Positions 41,470 to 51,154 of a DNA stretch of 64,000 nt are shown here, piece by piece; position 1 is the stretch's first letter; each line of letters starts with the position of its first letter. The notes under the pieces are model-generated. The model was not told the origin of the DNA. It saw only the letters and a program-made list of their open reading frames with translations, and searched no databases. The stretch comes from Thermococcus paralvinellae (GTDB lineage Archaea; Methanobacteriota_B; Thermococci; Thermococcales; Thermococcaceae): assembly GCF_000517445.1 (NCBI RefSeq), contig NZ_CP006965.1, positions 310,001 through 374,000 on the forward strand, given 5' to 3'. The translations under genes were made by a program, and so were the position numbers.

Positions 41470-43162
41470 GCTCCTTCAGCTTCTTTGGTAATTCATCAAT
41501 CTTAACCCTAATTTGCTCCCTCGTATCTCTGTCTCTGATTGTTACGGTGTTGTCCTCCACTGTTTGGTTGTCAATGGTCACACAGTATGGAGTTCCAATT
41601 TCGTCATATCTTGCGTATCTCCTCCCTATCGTATCTTTCTCATCGTAAACTGCTATGAATCCGGCCTTCTGTAGTGTTCTAAAGACGTTGTAGGCTATCG
41701 TTGTTAGTGGCTCCTTTGCAACTAATGGCAGAACCGCGACCTCTATTGGGGCCATGTCCTTCTTTATCTTGAGATAAACTCTTCCATCTTCATCAACCGT
41801 CAGTGAGTTCTCAAGAAGGAGATAGAATGGTCTGTCAATACCGAAACTTGGCTCTAAGACGTGAGGAACAATTTTTTCACCGGTTATCTTTTCTTCAACT
41901 TCCTTGATTATGAAGTCCTCTTTTTCAAGCTCATAACCCTCAATGCTGACTTTACCTTTCTCTTCAAGTTCTTCAACAAGCTTTCTAAGCTCTTCCTCGC
42001 TCATCTCTTTGAGCTTGTCATTGATTCTTTTTGCATCTTTCTTGAGCTTTGGACCTACTCTCTTCATATCTAGGCTCACTTTGAGCCTTTTCACGATCTT
42101 TGGCTCATCGTAGTGAATCATAACTGTCAAATCGGCACCGCTCATCTTCATGTGTCTGCTTAAGTCGTAATCTCCTCTGTAAGCAATCCCAACACACTCA
42201 ATCCATCCAAATCTTTCGCTGTAAATTTCAACGTCCCATGTGTCGCTTGAATAATGTGCTCTTTCCTCTGGGAGTTGTTGTCTAAATCGTATTGCCTTTT
42301 CTGGAATGCCTATGTCGAGAAGAATTCTTTTCACCATAGCCATGTAATAGGCAAAAAATGTGTTCATGACATAGCCTTTCTTAACAGCCTCTTCAAGTGT
42401 TATCTCAATCATCCCTAAGTTCTTGAGCTGGTGTTCAATGGGATAGAGCCTTACAACCTCGTCTTTGACTTCATCAAAGTGTGGATGCTCGGTTTCTTTT
42501 GGGTTGAAGAATATTTCAACCTCAGCTTGGGTGAACTCCCTAAGTCTAATCATCCCTTGTCTTGGTGAAATTTCATTTCTATAAGCCTTTCCAATCTGAA
42601 ACACACCAAATGGAAGCTTATTTCTTGCAAAAGCATTGAGCCTCTTAAAGTTCACGAAAATTCCTTGGGCAGTTTCCGGTCTTAAATAACCTTTCTTGTC
42701 CTTGTAAGGGCCGATATAGGTCTCAAACATTAAGTTAAAATACCACACATCGCTCAATTCTCCACCACACTGGGGACATTTTATGCCGTTTTCTCTTATT
42801 ATCTTGGTAAGCTCCTCAGCACTCAAGCCTTCGACATCAATGTCCAAGTTCTCCTCGATGAGATGGTCTGCCCTGTATCTTGCGTGGCACTTGGTACACT
42901 CAACTAGAGGATCAACGAATTTTTCAACGTGTCCTGAGGCTATGAAAACTTCCTCAGGGGTTATATCGGGAGTTTCAAGTTCAAAGAATCCCTCTCTCTG
43001 AAAGGCTTCTCTGATTTTACGCTCAATCTTTCTCTTTATTGTTGCTCCAAGAGGACCGTAATCGTAGAAACCTCTCGCTCCACCATAAATCTCAAAGCTC
43101 CCCCATGCAAAGCCTCTTCTCCTCATCAAATCTGAAAGGATTTCATACTTATCTATCTTCAT
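41450..43162 (-). CDS. glyS: Glycyl-tRNA synthetase
   Basis: A 570-residue class IIa synthetase that charges tRNA-Gly. A zinc-like site is formed by CTKCHARY and CPQCGGEL around residues 85-155. Class II motifs are seen in PETAQGIFVNFK, FGVFQIGKAYRNEISPRQGM and EPSFGIDRPFYLLLENS; the anticodon-binding domain starts near 470 (MAPIEVAVLPLV). GGTGAGG precedes the ATG. The length is normal for the archaeal/eukaryotic type. Confidence 0.96.
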   Translation of the reverse strand: MKIDKYEILSDLMRRRGFAWGSFEIYGGARGFYDYGPLGATIKRKIERKIREAFQREGFFELETPDITPEEVFIASGHVEKFVDPLVECTKCHARYRADHLIEENLDIDVEGLSAEELTKIIRENGIKCPQCGGELSDVWYFNLMFETYIGPYKDKKGYLRPETAQGIFVNFKRLNAFARNKLPFGVFQIGKAYRNEISPRQGMIRLREFTQAEVEIFFNPKETEHPHFDEVKDEVVRLYPIEHQLKNLGMIEITLEEAVKKGYVMNTFFAYYMAMVKRILLDIGIPEKAIRFRQQLPEERAHYSSDTWDVEIYSERFGWIECVGIAYRGDYDLSRHMKMSGADLTVMIHYDEPKIVKRLKVSLDMKRVGPKLKKDAKRINDKLKEMSEEELRKLVEELEEKGKVSIEGYELEKEDFIIKEVEEKITGEKIVPHVLEPSFGIDRPFYLLLENSLTVDEDGRVYLKIKKDMAPIEVAVLPLVAKEPLTTIAYNVFRTLQKAGFIAVYDEKDTIGRRYARYDEIGTPYCVTIDNQTVEDNTVTIRDRDTREQIRVKIDELPKKLKELIFGSS

Positions 43163-43342
43163 GCCTCACCACCTTAAGGTGTGATGGCCCAAAATCCTAA
43201 AAACTTTGTGGAATGTTTTTTGACATTTTACCAAAGTTGGTGCCTGACAAAACATTTTAGGACTATGATACGAAAGAGTTATAAACCAATTTTTCCGTTA
43301 TGAATGTGAGCTTCAGCTTTGATTATTTGGGAGGGAAGAGAA

Positions 43343-43573
43343 ATGGCGGAAAGACCACTTGATGTTATACACAGGTCACTGGACAAGGATGTTTTGGTCA
43401 TCCTTAAGAAGGGATTCGAGTTTAGAGGCAAGCTTATCGGTTATGACATTCACCTAAATGTTGTCCTTGCAGATGCCCAGCTTATTGAGGGCGGTGAGGT
43501 AACAAAGAAGTATGGTAAGATTGTAATTAGAGGAGACAATGTGTTGGCTATTTCACCAGTAGAAACTGAGTGA
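43343..43573 (+). CDS. Sm-like archaeal protein (LSm/SmAP1)
   Basis: A 76-residue Sm fold protein that forms a heptameric ring and binds oligo-U RNA. Sm1 is FEFRGKLIGYDIHLNVVLADA and Sm2 is KYGKIVIRGDNVLAISP; the RNA-contact HLN and RGD residues are present. GGGAGGGA precedes the ATG at 43343. A TATA box GTTATAAAC lies near 43279-43287. It is followed 11 bases later by L37e, a conserved pairing in archaea. Confidence 0.95.
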   Translation: MAERPLDVIHRSLDKDVLVILKKGFEFRGKLIGYDIHLNVVLADAQLIEGGEVTKKYGKIVIRGDNVLAISPVETE

Positions 43574-43584
43574 GGTGATTCTCG

Positions 43585-43773
43585 GTGGGAAGCGGAACAG
43601 CACCTCATGGAAAAAGGAACCGCACACCAACTCATATAAAGTGCAGAAGATGTGGGAGAAAAGCCTACAACGTTAGAAAGAGATACTGTGCAGCCTGTGG
43701 CTTTGGAAGGAGCAGAAGATTAAGGAAGTACAGCTGGTCAAAGAAATGGAAGAAAGCTAAGAACGTTCACTGA
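43585..43773 (+). CDS. rpl37e: 50S ribosomal protein L37e, GTG start
   Basis: A 62-residue zinc ribosomal protein beginning [20 protein letters not shown]. The zinc site is C-x2-C (CRRC) and C-x2-C (CAAC). The start is GTG at 43585 with GAGGTGAT five to six bases ahead; no ATG is available. Co-transcribed with the Sm protein. TTTCTTTTTTATTTT after the stop is a likely terminator. Confidence 0.95.
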   Translation: MGSGTAPHGKRNRTPTHIKCRRCGRKAYNVRKRYCAACGFGRSRRLRKYSWSKKWKKAKNVH

Positions 43774-43854
43774 TTTCTTTTTTATTTTGCCTTTTCTGCA
43801 TTAAATTAATTTGCTAGGGATAACTCTATAAATCCTTGCTTTGAATTCTAAATT

Positions 43855-44859
43855 ATGAGCGCAAAAGATGATATTTTGAGCTATTTAAAGTCGAAGGGTC
43901 ATGATGGTGCTTTACAGAGTGAGCTGTATAACTTAGGTTATTCCCGCTCAACAATTGCCGAGGCTTTAGAAAGCCTTGAAAAAGAGAATCTTATTGTGAA
44001 AAAGAGTGTTGGTAAAAAAGCATACAGAATATGGATTATTGATGAGGCGCCTTTTCCTGTTGAGAACACCCTTAGACTTGGGCTTCTGAGGGCTGTTGAA
44101 TATCCTCATGCTCTTTTGACAGCTCATGATTTAAAAGAAAAGTATAATGTTCGGGTCTTAGTTTACAACTCAGCCCTTGAGCTTACGAATGCTCTGGCAA
44201 TAGGGAAGGTCGATTTAGCGTGCTCGCCGTTAATTACTCAAATCCTCTATGCTTTGTTAATGAAAAGCATTAAAATTGTTTCTGGCTGTGGATTTGCAGG
44301 CAGTGGACTTGTTATGAGAGGAGAACTCAAGGAAGGAAGGACGATTGCTTCTTCTGAGCTCTCTACAATGGAAACTATGCTAAAGCTGTTCCTTGAGAGA
44401 AGAGGCTTGGAGAATATCAAAGTAACGTATTTTAAGAACCCTGAGACTGCTGTGGAGTCCTTCCTTAGAGGAGAAATTGATGGATTAAGTATTTGGGAGC
44501 CATATCTCAGCCTGCTTAAAAGGAAGGGCTTCAATGTCTATCATTACTCTGATTATTTTGGAAAATATCCCTGCTGCGCTTTGGGAGTTAATTTGAGCTT
44601 TTTAAATGTTAACAGGGCTCTTTTCGATGAGTTTTTTGAAAAGTTTAAGGACAACACTGAAAACTTAGAGAAACGAAAAGAGCAAGCAGTAAACCTTATG
44701 GTTGAGTTTATGGGTTTTGAAGAGGAGCTTGTAAGAGAAAGCTTTGGAGGATTTATTTATGATTATAGACTCACAAAAAAGCAAGTTGAAGAAATGTTAA
44801 ACCGATTTGGTCTCAAAGTGTTCAACCTTGAAAAGCTCTTCTTATCGCAAGATTTTTAA
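43855..44859 (+). CDS. HTH domain fused to a periplasmic-binding-protein-like (NMT1/THI5-type) domain
   Basis: A 334-residue cytoplasmic protein. Residues 1-60 form a winged HTH (GHDGALQSELYNLGYSRSTI, EALESLEKENLIVKKSVGKK). The rest looks like a substrate-binding protein of the NMT1/THI5/TauA class (NTLRLGLLRAVEYPHALLTA, VDLACSPLITQILYALL, IDGLSIWEPYLSLLKRKG) but has no signal peptide. This suggests a one-component transcription regulator sensing a small molecule. A TATA box CTCTATAAATCC about 27 bases before the ATG indicates a leaderless mRNA. The ligand is unknown. Confidence 0.8.
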   Translation: MSAKDDILSYLKSKGHDGALQSELYNLGYSRSTIAEALESLEKENLIVKKSVGKKAYRIWIIDEAPFPVENTLRLGLLRAVEYPHALLTAHDLKEKYNVRVLVYNSALELTNALAIGKVDLACSPLITQILYALLMKSIKIVSGCGFAGSGLVMRGELKEGRTIASSELSTMETMLKLFLERRGLENIKVTYFKNPETAVESFLRGEIDGLSIWEPYLSLLKRKGFNVYHYSDYFGKYPCCALGVNLSFLNVNRALFDEFFEKFKDNTENLEKRKEQAVNLMVEFMGFEEELVRESFGGFIYDYRLTKKQVEEMLNRFGLKVFNLEKLFLSQDF

Positions 44860-44905
44860 CTTCTATTCTCCTTTTATCGCTTAGACATTCATCTGAGTGA
44901 TCACT

Positions 44906-46270
44906 ATGGACGGCGAATTAAGGAAGAAGCTGTGGGAGCTTGCATGGCCAGCAATACTGGCGAACATCTCCCAGACTCTAGTCAACTTAGTTGACATGAT
45001 AATGGTCGGGCAGCTGGGTTCTCTGGCAATTGCGAGTGTTGGTCTAGGTGGGCAGTTTTCATGGTTCATGATGCCACTAATGTTTGCTGTTTCCGCCGGT
45101 GTTTTAGCTTTAGTTGCTCGCTTTATTGGTGCAAGGGACTTTGAGATGGCAAATTTGACTTTAGAGCAGGGAATTTATTTGGCTTTTCTCATGGGGATAC
45201 CAGTTATGATGATCGGTTTATTCTTTGGGGATGATGCACTTAGAATAATGGGTGCTAGTGAAGAAGTAGTTAGGCTTGGTTACCAATATATCAGGATATA
45301 CTTCTTGTTTTACCCTATTAATTTCATGGGTTTTGCAGCTTTTTCGGCTTTGAGAGGAGCTGGTGATACAAAAACACCGATGAAGTTAAGTCTTTTAATG
45401 AATGCCCTTAACGTTATTCTGAACTATCTCTTAATTTTTGGAAAATTCGGCTTCCCGAGGTTAGAGGTCAAGGGAGCTGCATTAGCCTCTGGGCTTTCAA
45501 TTGCAGTCGCATTTACTGTAGGTTTATTCCTCTTTCTAAGCGACAGGCTTGTTTTAAAGCTTAAACCGAGGTTTAGATTTGATATCGGCATGATTAAGAG
45601 AATCCTTAGAATTGGAATTCCAGCAACTATTGAGAGGATTATCTTCAGCGTTTACAACTTCATCTACATAAGCATCGTTACAAGATTTGGAACGATAGCT
45701 TTAGCTGCTCATCAGGTCGGTTTGAGAGTTGAGAGCATAGCTTATATGCCAGCTTTTGGCTTTAATGTTGCCACATCAGCTTTGGTTGGGCAGAGCTTAG
45801 GTGAAGGGAATCCAGAGAAAGCTGAGAAGGTTGTATACGAGTCGTTAAAGATGGTAACTGCTTTTATGAGCGTCATGGCTGTGGTTTTGATTGCTTTTCC
45901 GAAATATCTTGTCATGCCCTTCATAACAAAAAGCGACCCCAATTATTGGCAAGTCATTCACTTGGCTACAATTTACCTCATGATAGTAGGTATAAGTGAA
46001 ATCCCTTTAGGCTGGCTCTTCGTTCTCAGCGGAGCTTTAAGGGGTGCAGGAGACACAAAGAGCCCCATGTATGTAACTGCAGTGAGCAAGTTGCTCTTTA
46101 GAATTCTCCCGGCTTATCTTTTGGGATTTGGATTTACAATTGGTTCATTCCACTTTGAGGGTCTCGGAGTTATCGCTGCTTGGATTGCAATGAGTTTGGA
46201 GACATTCACAACTGCCGGCCTTTTCTGGTGGGTGTTTAAGAGAGGAAAGTGGAAATACATAAAAGTTTGA
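44906..46270 (+). CDS. MATE family efflux transporter
   Basis: A 454-residue, 12-helix multidrug and toxic compound extrusion protein of the DinF/NorM type. It has two related halves; GAGDTKTPMKLSLLMNALNV and GAGDTKSPMYVTAVSKLLF are matching loops. It exports substrates using H+ or Na+; the substrate is unknown. The ATG at 44906 is preferred over the GTG at 44897. It is close behind the HTH-binding-protein gene in the same direction, so that regulator might control it. Confidence 0.9.
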   Translation: MDGELRKKLWELAWPAILANISQTLVNLVDMIMVGQLGSLAIASVGLGGQFSWFMMPLMFAVSAGVLALVARFIGARDFEMANLTLEQGIYLAFLMGIPVMMIGLFFGDDALRIMGASEEVVRLGYQYIRIYFLFYPINFMGFAAFSALRGAGDTKTPMKLSLLMNALNVILNYLLIFGKFGFPRLEVKGAALASGLSIAVAFTVGLFLFLSDRLVLKLKPRFRFDIGMIKRILRIGIPATIERIIFSVYNFIYISIVTRFGTIALAAHQVGLRVESIAYMPAFGFNVATSALVGQSLGEGNPEKAEKVVYESLKMVTAFMSVMAVVLIAFPKYLVMPFITKSDPNYWQVIHLATIYLMIVGISEIPLGWLFVLSGALRGAGDTKSPMYVTAVSKLLFRILPAYLLGFGFTIGSFHFEGLGVIAAWIAMSLETFTTAGLFWWVFKRGKWKYIKV

Positions 46271-46272
46271 GA

Positions 46273-47367
46273 TCAAAGCGCCGAGACATGGAATAAAGCT
46301 TCCATCAGACGACCGAAGAAATAGCTCACGAATGCTGCACCTAAACCAGTTGTAACCATCTCCATAACCTTCTTCCTTATTGAGATCCCTGAGAGTACTG
46401 ATATGAAGGTCGCAACAATTGCCAATGCTGTTCCTGCTAACAATACAGAGAATGGCAATGCAACTAGAGAGGAGGACGCAAAGAAATAAGGCGTAACCGG
46501 AAACGCTACGCCAATGAGGTAGGAAATTCCAGTGTATAACGCTGCTCTCACTTCGTTCTCGTCTTCTTCGTGAACAAGCAGTCTGATTATTGAGTCATGA
46601 TTTGAGGACAACTTTTCAGCAACTTCTTTTGCAACATCTTCGGGCATTCCGCTCTCTAAGAGCTTGTTTAATAGCTCATCTTTTGCTCTATCTGGAGAAA
46701 CCCTAAACAAAACCTCCATTCTCTGTCTAATACTCTCATTCACCTGCCTCTGTGAGCGAACGGATATGAAAGTTCCAATTGCCATTGATAAAGCTCCAGC
46801 AACACCAACAATAAGTCCGCTGATTCCGACAAGTTTTGGATTGTAAACGTAAACTGCCGACAATCCAGTAACCGCACCCAAAATCTCAACTAATCCATCG
46901 TTCATTCCTAAAACAAAGTCTCTAAGGTTCTCCACATGGAACCTCTGCTTGCTTTCGTAGAAGAACTTCTCATGCTCTAGCTCGTCTAAAATGACCCCGC
47001 TGAGCTCTCTCTTCTCATTTTCATCAAATTTATCGCTGTATGTCGTTAGGAATTTGAAGTATTTCTGGATTGCGCTGTTTTCTCCCATTTCCAAGAGCGA
47101 AGCAACAGCTCCTGGACCTAGAAGCTTTCGTAAAAGCTTTGTGCTGTAAAGATTGAACTTGCTGATTTTTACTCTTGGTGTTTTGACTCCTCTTCTTGCT
47201 AAAAAGTCGTGCCAGAACTTTGCGTGCTTTGATTCAATATTTGAAAGCCTCAGAAATTCCTTCTTTAAAGTCTCATCTTTTTCAATTTTAGCAAGCTGAG
47301 CATAAAGAACTGAATCCGAGTACTCATCTTCATAAAACTGAAGAGCCGCTCTTATCATCTCATCCAT
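46273..47367 (-). CDS. Ferritin-like / VIT1 fusion (membrane-bound ferritin type iron transporter)
   Basis: A 364-residue protein with an N-terminal ferritin-like (erythrin) domain of about 140 residues and a C-terminal CCC1/VIT1 membrane domain with five helices. Metal-binding residues are in FYEDEYSD, NIESKHAKFWHDFL and ILDELEHEKFFYE. The VIT1 part starts DFVLGMNDGLVEILGAVTGL and includes GALSMAIGTFISVRSQRQ. Relatives (MbfA, erythrin-VIT1) export iron or manganese. GGGGATG precedes the ATG. It converges on the MATE gene with two bases between them. Confidence 0.9.
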   Translation of the reverse strand: MDEMIRAALQFYEDEYSDSVLYAQLAKIEKDETLKKEFLRLSNIESKHAKFWHDFLARRGVKTPRVKISKFNLYSTKLLRKLLGPGAVASLLEMGENSAIQKYFKFLTTYSDKFDENEKRELSGVILDELEHEKFFYESKQRFHVENLRDFVLGMNDGLVEILGAVTGLSAVYVYNPKLVGISGLIVGVAGALSMAIGTFISVRSQRQVNESIRQRMEVLFRVSPDRAKDELLNKLLESGMPEDVAKEVAEKLSSNHDSIIRLLVHEEDENEVRAALYTGISYLIGVAFPVTPYFFASSSLVALPFSVLLAGTALAIVATFISVLSGISIRKKVMEMVTTGLGAAFVSYFFGRLMEALFHVSAL

Positions 47368-47408
47368 TTTTCATCCCCTAAAAAGCTGAACAAAAGAGTT
47401 AATTAAGG

Positions 47409-48548
47409 TTACTGTAGTGATTTTAAAGCTTCAAGTACTTCCTCAAAAGGGGCATCAGTCTTTAGAGCCGTTGGTGAGAAGTGGGTTCTCGTTGCTTTGT
47501 ACCCTTTTTCTTCAAGAATCTCTATGATTTTAGCAACTTTTCTCGCCTCAAGGTTGTTTCTCCTCGCTAATGCATGGGTGTCGTAGAAGAATGGGACATC
47601 AAGCTCTTCTTTGATGATGCCCAAAAATTTCAGCACTCTCTTTTTCTCTGCAATTTCCTCCTTCTCTGCTAGCTTATGCATCTTTTCAACAATTTCTTGA
47701 TTCTTAAGCTCCCCAAGCCACAAAGGTCCATAAGCTTTAGGTTTACTCGGCAAAAAGCTCCTCTCAATCTCGAATTTTCCATTCCTTTTATCAAAATACA
47801 GATAGCCGAGCTGTTCTAAAGTCTCATCTCCTTTCTTTGCTCCATCTTTGACCCTTATGAACGTCCTAAAGTAGTGGTCTTTGTAGTACGCAAAGAGAAC
47901 TTCGAAGCCCATGTCATACTTTGCAACATATCTCGCAACAGTTCCTATTAAAATCCTCAGCCCCGCTTCATGGCAGAGCTCGCCTCTTATTGGCACTGCA
48001 TTGTATTTTCTTAGACATGCTTTTGGATGAGCGCCGCAGAGGGGTGCTGTATCTGTTGCAGTAATTGCCAAAACTCCTTTCCGCTTTACACTTCTCAAAG
48101 CAGAGTCTAAGAACTCCATTGGAGAACCAAAGGGATCCAAGTCAATGAAGTCAAAATACCTAAACTGTTCATTCATCAATCTGTTGGCATCTAAGTTTGT
48201 TGCGACTAAAACCTTGTTTCCTTTTAAAATTGCTTTCTTCTCATGTATCTCAATTTTACCGGAGAAGTTGAGCCCTAGATTTTTAATTATCAGCTCAAAG
48301 GCATCTGGATTTATGTCGTTCATCCAAACTTCAGTTGCTGGTGTCTCTAAAGCATACCTAATTCCCCTAATCCCTGTGGCACTTAAAGCATCTAAAACTC
48401 TCTTCGCTTCAATAACCTTGAGGAGAAGGACGCTCAAATCCCTATTCAGAGCCATCACAGGGTTGTAAAAAACTGGAGCATCATAAATACGCTCAGCTTT
48501 TGGAACAAGAACCCTTGCTTTTCCTTCACTTATTTCTATTAGCTCCAT
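47409..48548 (-). CDS. trm1: tRNA (guanine-26-N2)-dimethyltransferase
   Basis: A 379-residue enzyme making m2,2G26 in tRNA. It follows P. horikoshii Trm1 closely: [17 protein letters not shown] (SAM motif I), [12 protein letters not shown] (motif IV), [14 protein letters not shown] and the C-terminal [15 protein letters not shown]. The frame is open from 48650, but that would run into rpl35ae; the ATG at 48548 ([11 protein letters not shown]) matches the P. horikoshii start. The ribosome binding site is weak (GGTGGT). Confidence 0.94.
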   Translation of the reverse strand: MELIEISEGKARVLVPKAERIYDAPVFYNPVMALNRDLSVLLLKVIEAKRVLDALSATGIRGIRYALETPATEVWMNDINPDAFELIIKNLGLNFSGKIEIHEKKAILKGNKVLVATNLDANRLMNEQFRYFDFIDLDPFGSPMEFLDSALRSVKRKGVLAITATDTAPLCGAHPKACLRKYNAVPIRGELCHEAGLRILIGTVARYVAKYDMGFEVLFAYYKDHYFRTFIRVKDGAKKGDETLEQLGYLYFDKRNGKFEIERSFLPSKPKAYGPLWLGELKNQEIVEKMHKLAEKEEIAEKKRVLKFLGIIKEELDVPFFYDTHALARRNNLEARKVAKIIEILEEKGYKATRTHFSPTALKTDAPFEEVLEALKSLQ

Positions 48549-48597
48549 GGTACCACCAATTTTACTTACAAAAAGCTTAGGTTGAGAAGAAAAGAAA

Positions 48598-48855
48598 TCA
48601 GAGAATTTCAACGTAATCTCCAAGGGCCTGCCCGGGTAAACCTTTTTCAAACCTTACTTTAACTTCGCCTCTAACTCCGTGTGGCTTGACAATCTTTCCT
48701 GCGATGATTTTTCCGCTTGGGCTCTTCCAAATGACTTTCTTTCCTATGAGCTTTGCTGCCTCTTCTCTGCTCTCAATTCCGAGAGGCTTGATAATCATGT
48801 GGTGGTTGTGCTGATTTTCCTTACTCCTCATGTAGCTTAACACTATCCCCTTCAT
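48598..48855 (-). CDS. rpl35ae: 50S ribosomal protein L35Ae
   Basis: An 85-residue ribosomal protein. Family signature [29 protein letters not shown] and the C-terminal [18 protein letters not shown] are nearly invariant. The ATG at 48855 has GGTGAGAG before it; the ATG nine bases earlier (48864) is less well spaced. It is followed by trm1 in the same direction with 49 bases between. Confidence 0.95.
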   Translation of the reverse strand: MKGIVLSYMRSKENQHNHHMIIKPLGIESREEAAKLIGKKVIWKSPSGKIIAGKIVKPHGVRGEVKVRFEKGLPGQALGDYVEIL

Positions 48856-48949
48856 CGCTCTCACCGTTAATGCCTATTGAAGAGAGCTTTTAAATTTATT
48901 GATGGAAAGGGTTTTATTCTTTCCTAACTATTCAGCTTTGGTGGTGATC

Positions 48950-49999
48950 ATGAAAATGGAAAGAATAAAGAAGCTTCAGAAGTTTATAAACGAGAGCTCA
49001 ATTGATGCAGCGCTCATCTCTAAACGTGAAAATCTGTTCTACTTTTCTGGAGCTTCTCCGTTAGCTGGAGGATATCTGGTTGTTACTCCCGATGAGGCTA
49101 TAATTTATGTTCCCGAACTTGAATATGAAGCAACAAAGGAAGAAACTGAACTACCAGTTGAAAAGTTTAAGAGACTGCCAGAACTTTATGAAAAGCTCAA
49201 ACCTTACAGTGTTTTGGGAATTGAAGGTTCAACAAGCTTTTCTTTCATGAATGCACTTAAAGAAAAAGCTGAGATAAAGGAATTTAAGAGCATTGATGAG
49301 ATTGTAAAAGACCTCAGAATAGTAAAAACCGAAGAAGAAATCGAGATAATTAAAAGTGCATGTGAATTAGCTGACATGGCTGTTATGGCGGCTATTGAGG
49401 AAATCAGCGAAGGGAAGAGAGAAAGGGAAATAGCAGCAAAAGTTGAGTATGTTATGAAGATGAACGGTGCTGAAAAGCCAGCCTTTGATACAATCATTGC
49501 CAGCGGTTATAGGTCAGCTCTCCCTCATGGGGTTGCAAGCGATAAGAGGATTGAGAGAGGAGATTTGGTTGTCATAGACTTAGGTGCACTTTACAGGCAC
49601 TACAACTCTGACATTACCAGAACTATAGTTGTTGGAAAGCCCAATGAGAAGCAGAAGGAGATTTATGAGATAGTTCTTGAGGCTCAAAATACAGCTGTTG
49701 AAAAAGCTAAGCCAGGAATGACTGCGAAAGAACTCGACAGCATAGCAAGGAACATCATAGCGGAATATGGTTATGGAGATTACTTTATCCACAGCCTTGG
49801 TCACGGAGTTGGCTTGGAAATTCATGAACCTCCGAGAATAAGCCAGTACGATGAGACTGTTCTCAAGGAAGGAATGGTCATAACGATTGAGCCAGGAATT
49901 TACATTCCAAAGCTTGGTGGCGTCAGAATTGAGGATACAGTTGTTATAACGAAGGATGGAGCAAAGAGGCTCACAAAGATGGAGAGAGAGCTTATCTGA
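48950..49999 (+). CDS. pepQ: Xaa-Pro dipeptidase (prolidase)
   Basis: A 349-residue M24B metallopeptidase hydrolysing X-Pro dipeptides, one residue longer than the P. furiosus enzyme. Metal ligands are in VIDLGALYRHYNSDITRT (two Asp), HSLGHGVGLEIHEPP (His), TIEPGIYI (Glu) and GVRIEDTVV (Glu). The N-terminal creatinase-like domain spans about 1-125. GGTGAT lies just before ATG 48950; ATG 48956 is an alternative. It supports peptide fermentation. Confidence 0.95.
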   Translation: MKMERIKKLQKFINESSIDAALISKRENLFYFSGASPLAGGYLVVTPDEAIIYVPELEYEATKEETELPVEKFKRLPELYEKLKPYSVLGIEGSTSFSFMNALKEKAEIKEFKSIDEIVKDLRIVKTEEEIEIIKSACELADMAVMAAIEEISEGKREREIAAKVEYVMKMNGAEKPAFDTIIASGYRSALPHGVASDKRIERGDLVVIDLGALYRHYNSDITRTIVVGKPNEKQKEIYEIVLEAQNTAVEKAKPGMTAKELDSIARNIIAEYGYGDYFIHSLGHGVGLEIHEPPRISQYDETVLKEGMVITIEPGIYIPKLGGVRIEDTVVITKDGAKRLTKMERELI

Positions 50000-50083
50000 G
50001 TCAGGCATTTCTTTCTTTATTCTTTTGTTCCCATCCAACAGTATTTAAAAGTATTTTTCCAATTCTCAAAGGAAGGTGAGAAA

Positions 50084-51154
50084 ATGAAAATACTTGACCA
50101 GAATCCCAAAGAGGGCAAGATTAAAGTTAAAGCTGAAACTCTCGATGATCTCTGGCATCTCTATCACATCATTGAGGAAGGGGATGTAGTTTATGCAAAG
50201 ACCCTCAGAAAACAGAGTCAGAGAAGTGATTCTCTTAGACCAGAGAAGGTCCAGGCTATTCCGGTGTTTTTAGGCATTAAAGCTGAAAAAATCAACTTCC
50301 ACAAGTTTGCAAATGCATTGAGGGTTACTGGTCCAATAATTTATGCCTCAAGAGAGGAAGTTCCTCTTGGCAAATATCACACAATAGCAGTGGAAGAGAA
50401 CAGCGTTATCACGATTCAAAAGCCTAAATGGAAAGCTCACCACTTGGAAAGATTAAAGCAGGCCGTTGAAGCGTCTCAGAGAGCGAGAGTTATGATTGTT
50501 GTTGTGGATGATGGTGAGGCTGATATTGCCCTTGTGAGGGAATACGGCGTTGATATAATTGCCAACATAAGACACAACCTCGGAGGAAAGAGATACACCA
50601 CAAATAGAGAAGCTGAGGAAATGAAGTTCTTCCACGATTTAGCAAAGACAATTGCTGAAATTATGGAGAGGGAAAAGGTTGATAAAGCTATTGTTGCTGG
50701 TCCAGGCTTTGTGAAAGAGAATTTTTACAAGTTCCTTCAGGAGAATTATCCGGAGTTGGCAAAGCGTGTTGTAATTGAAGACACGAGTGTTACAGGAAGA
50801 ACAGGGATTTATGAGGTCATTAGGAGAGGAACCGTTGACAGAGTTTACCATGAAAACAGAGTCGCAAAGGAAATTCAGCTCGTGGAGAAGGTCATAGAAG
50901 AGATTGCAAAGAATGGATTGGTGGCTTATGGTATAAAAGAGGTCGAAGAAGCAGCGAATTATGGAGCAATTGAGACTCTACTCGTTTTAGATGAGCTTTT
51001 GAAGGGAGAGATGAGAGAAAAGATTGAGCAGCTTATGGAGTTTGTCAGACAGATGAGGGGAGAGATAGTAATTGTCAGCTCAGAGCATGAGGGTGGTGAA
51101 AAGCTGAAAGCCTTGGGAGGAATTGCTGCATTGCTGAGATATAAAGTGAAGTGA
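50084..51154 (+). CDS. pelA: Pelota homologue, mRNA surveillance protein
   Basis: A 356-residue archaeal Pelota, related to release factor aRF1 but without the GGQ motif. It acts with aEF1A (and ABCE1) to rescue stalled ribosomes. The order is an Sm-like N domain (1-about 125, with RKQSQRSDSLRPEKVQAIPV), a central domain (PKWKAHHLERLKQAVEASQR ... VDDGEADIALVREYGVD) and a C-terminal eL30-like domain (AIETLLVLDELL). AAGGTGAGAAA precedes the ATG. It converges on the AIR-synthase-like gene with no gap. Confidence 0.95.
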   Translation: MKILDQNPKEGKIKVKAETLDDLWHLYHIIEEGDVVYAKTLRKQSQRSDSLRPEKVQAIPVFLGIKAEKINFHKFANALRVTGPIIYASREEVPLGKYHTIAVEENSVITIQKPKWKAHHLERLKQAVEASQRARVMIVVVDDGEADIALVREYGVDIIANIRHNLGGKRYTTNREAEEMKFFHDLAKTIAEIMEREKVDKAIVAGPGFVKENFYKFLQENYPELAKRVVIEDTSVTGRTGIYEVIRRGTVDRVYHENRVAKEIQLVEKVIEEIAKNGLVAYGIKEVEEAANYGAIETLLVLDELLKGEMREKIEQLMEFVRQMRGEIVIVSSEHEGGEKLKALGGIAALLRYKVK

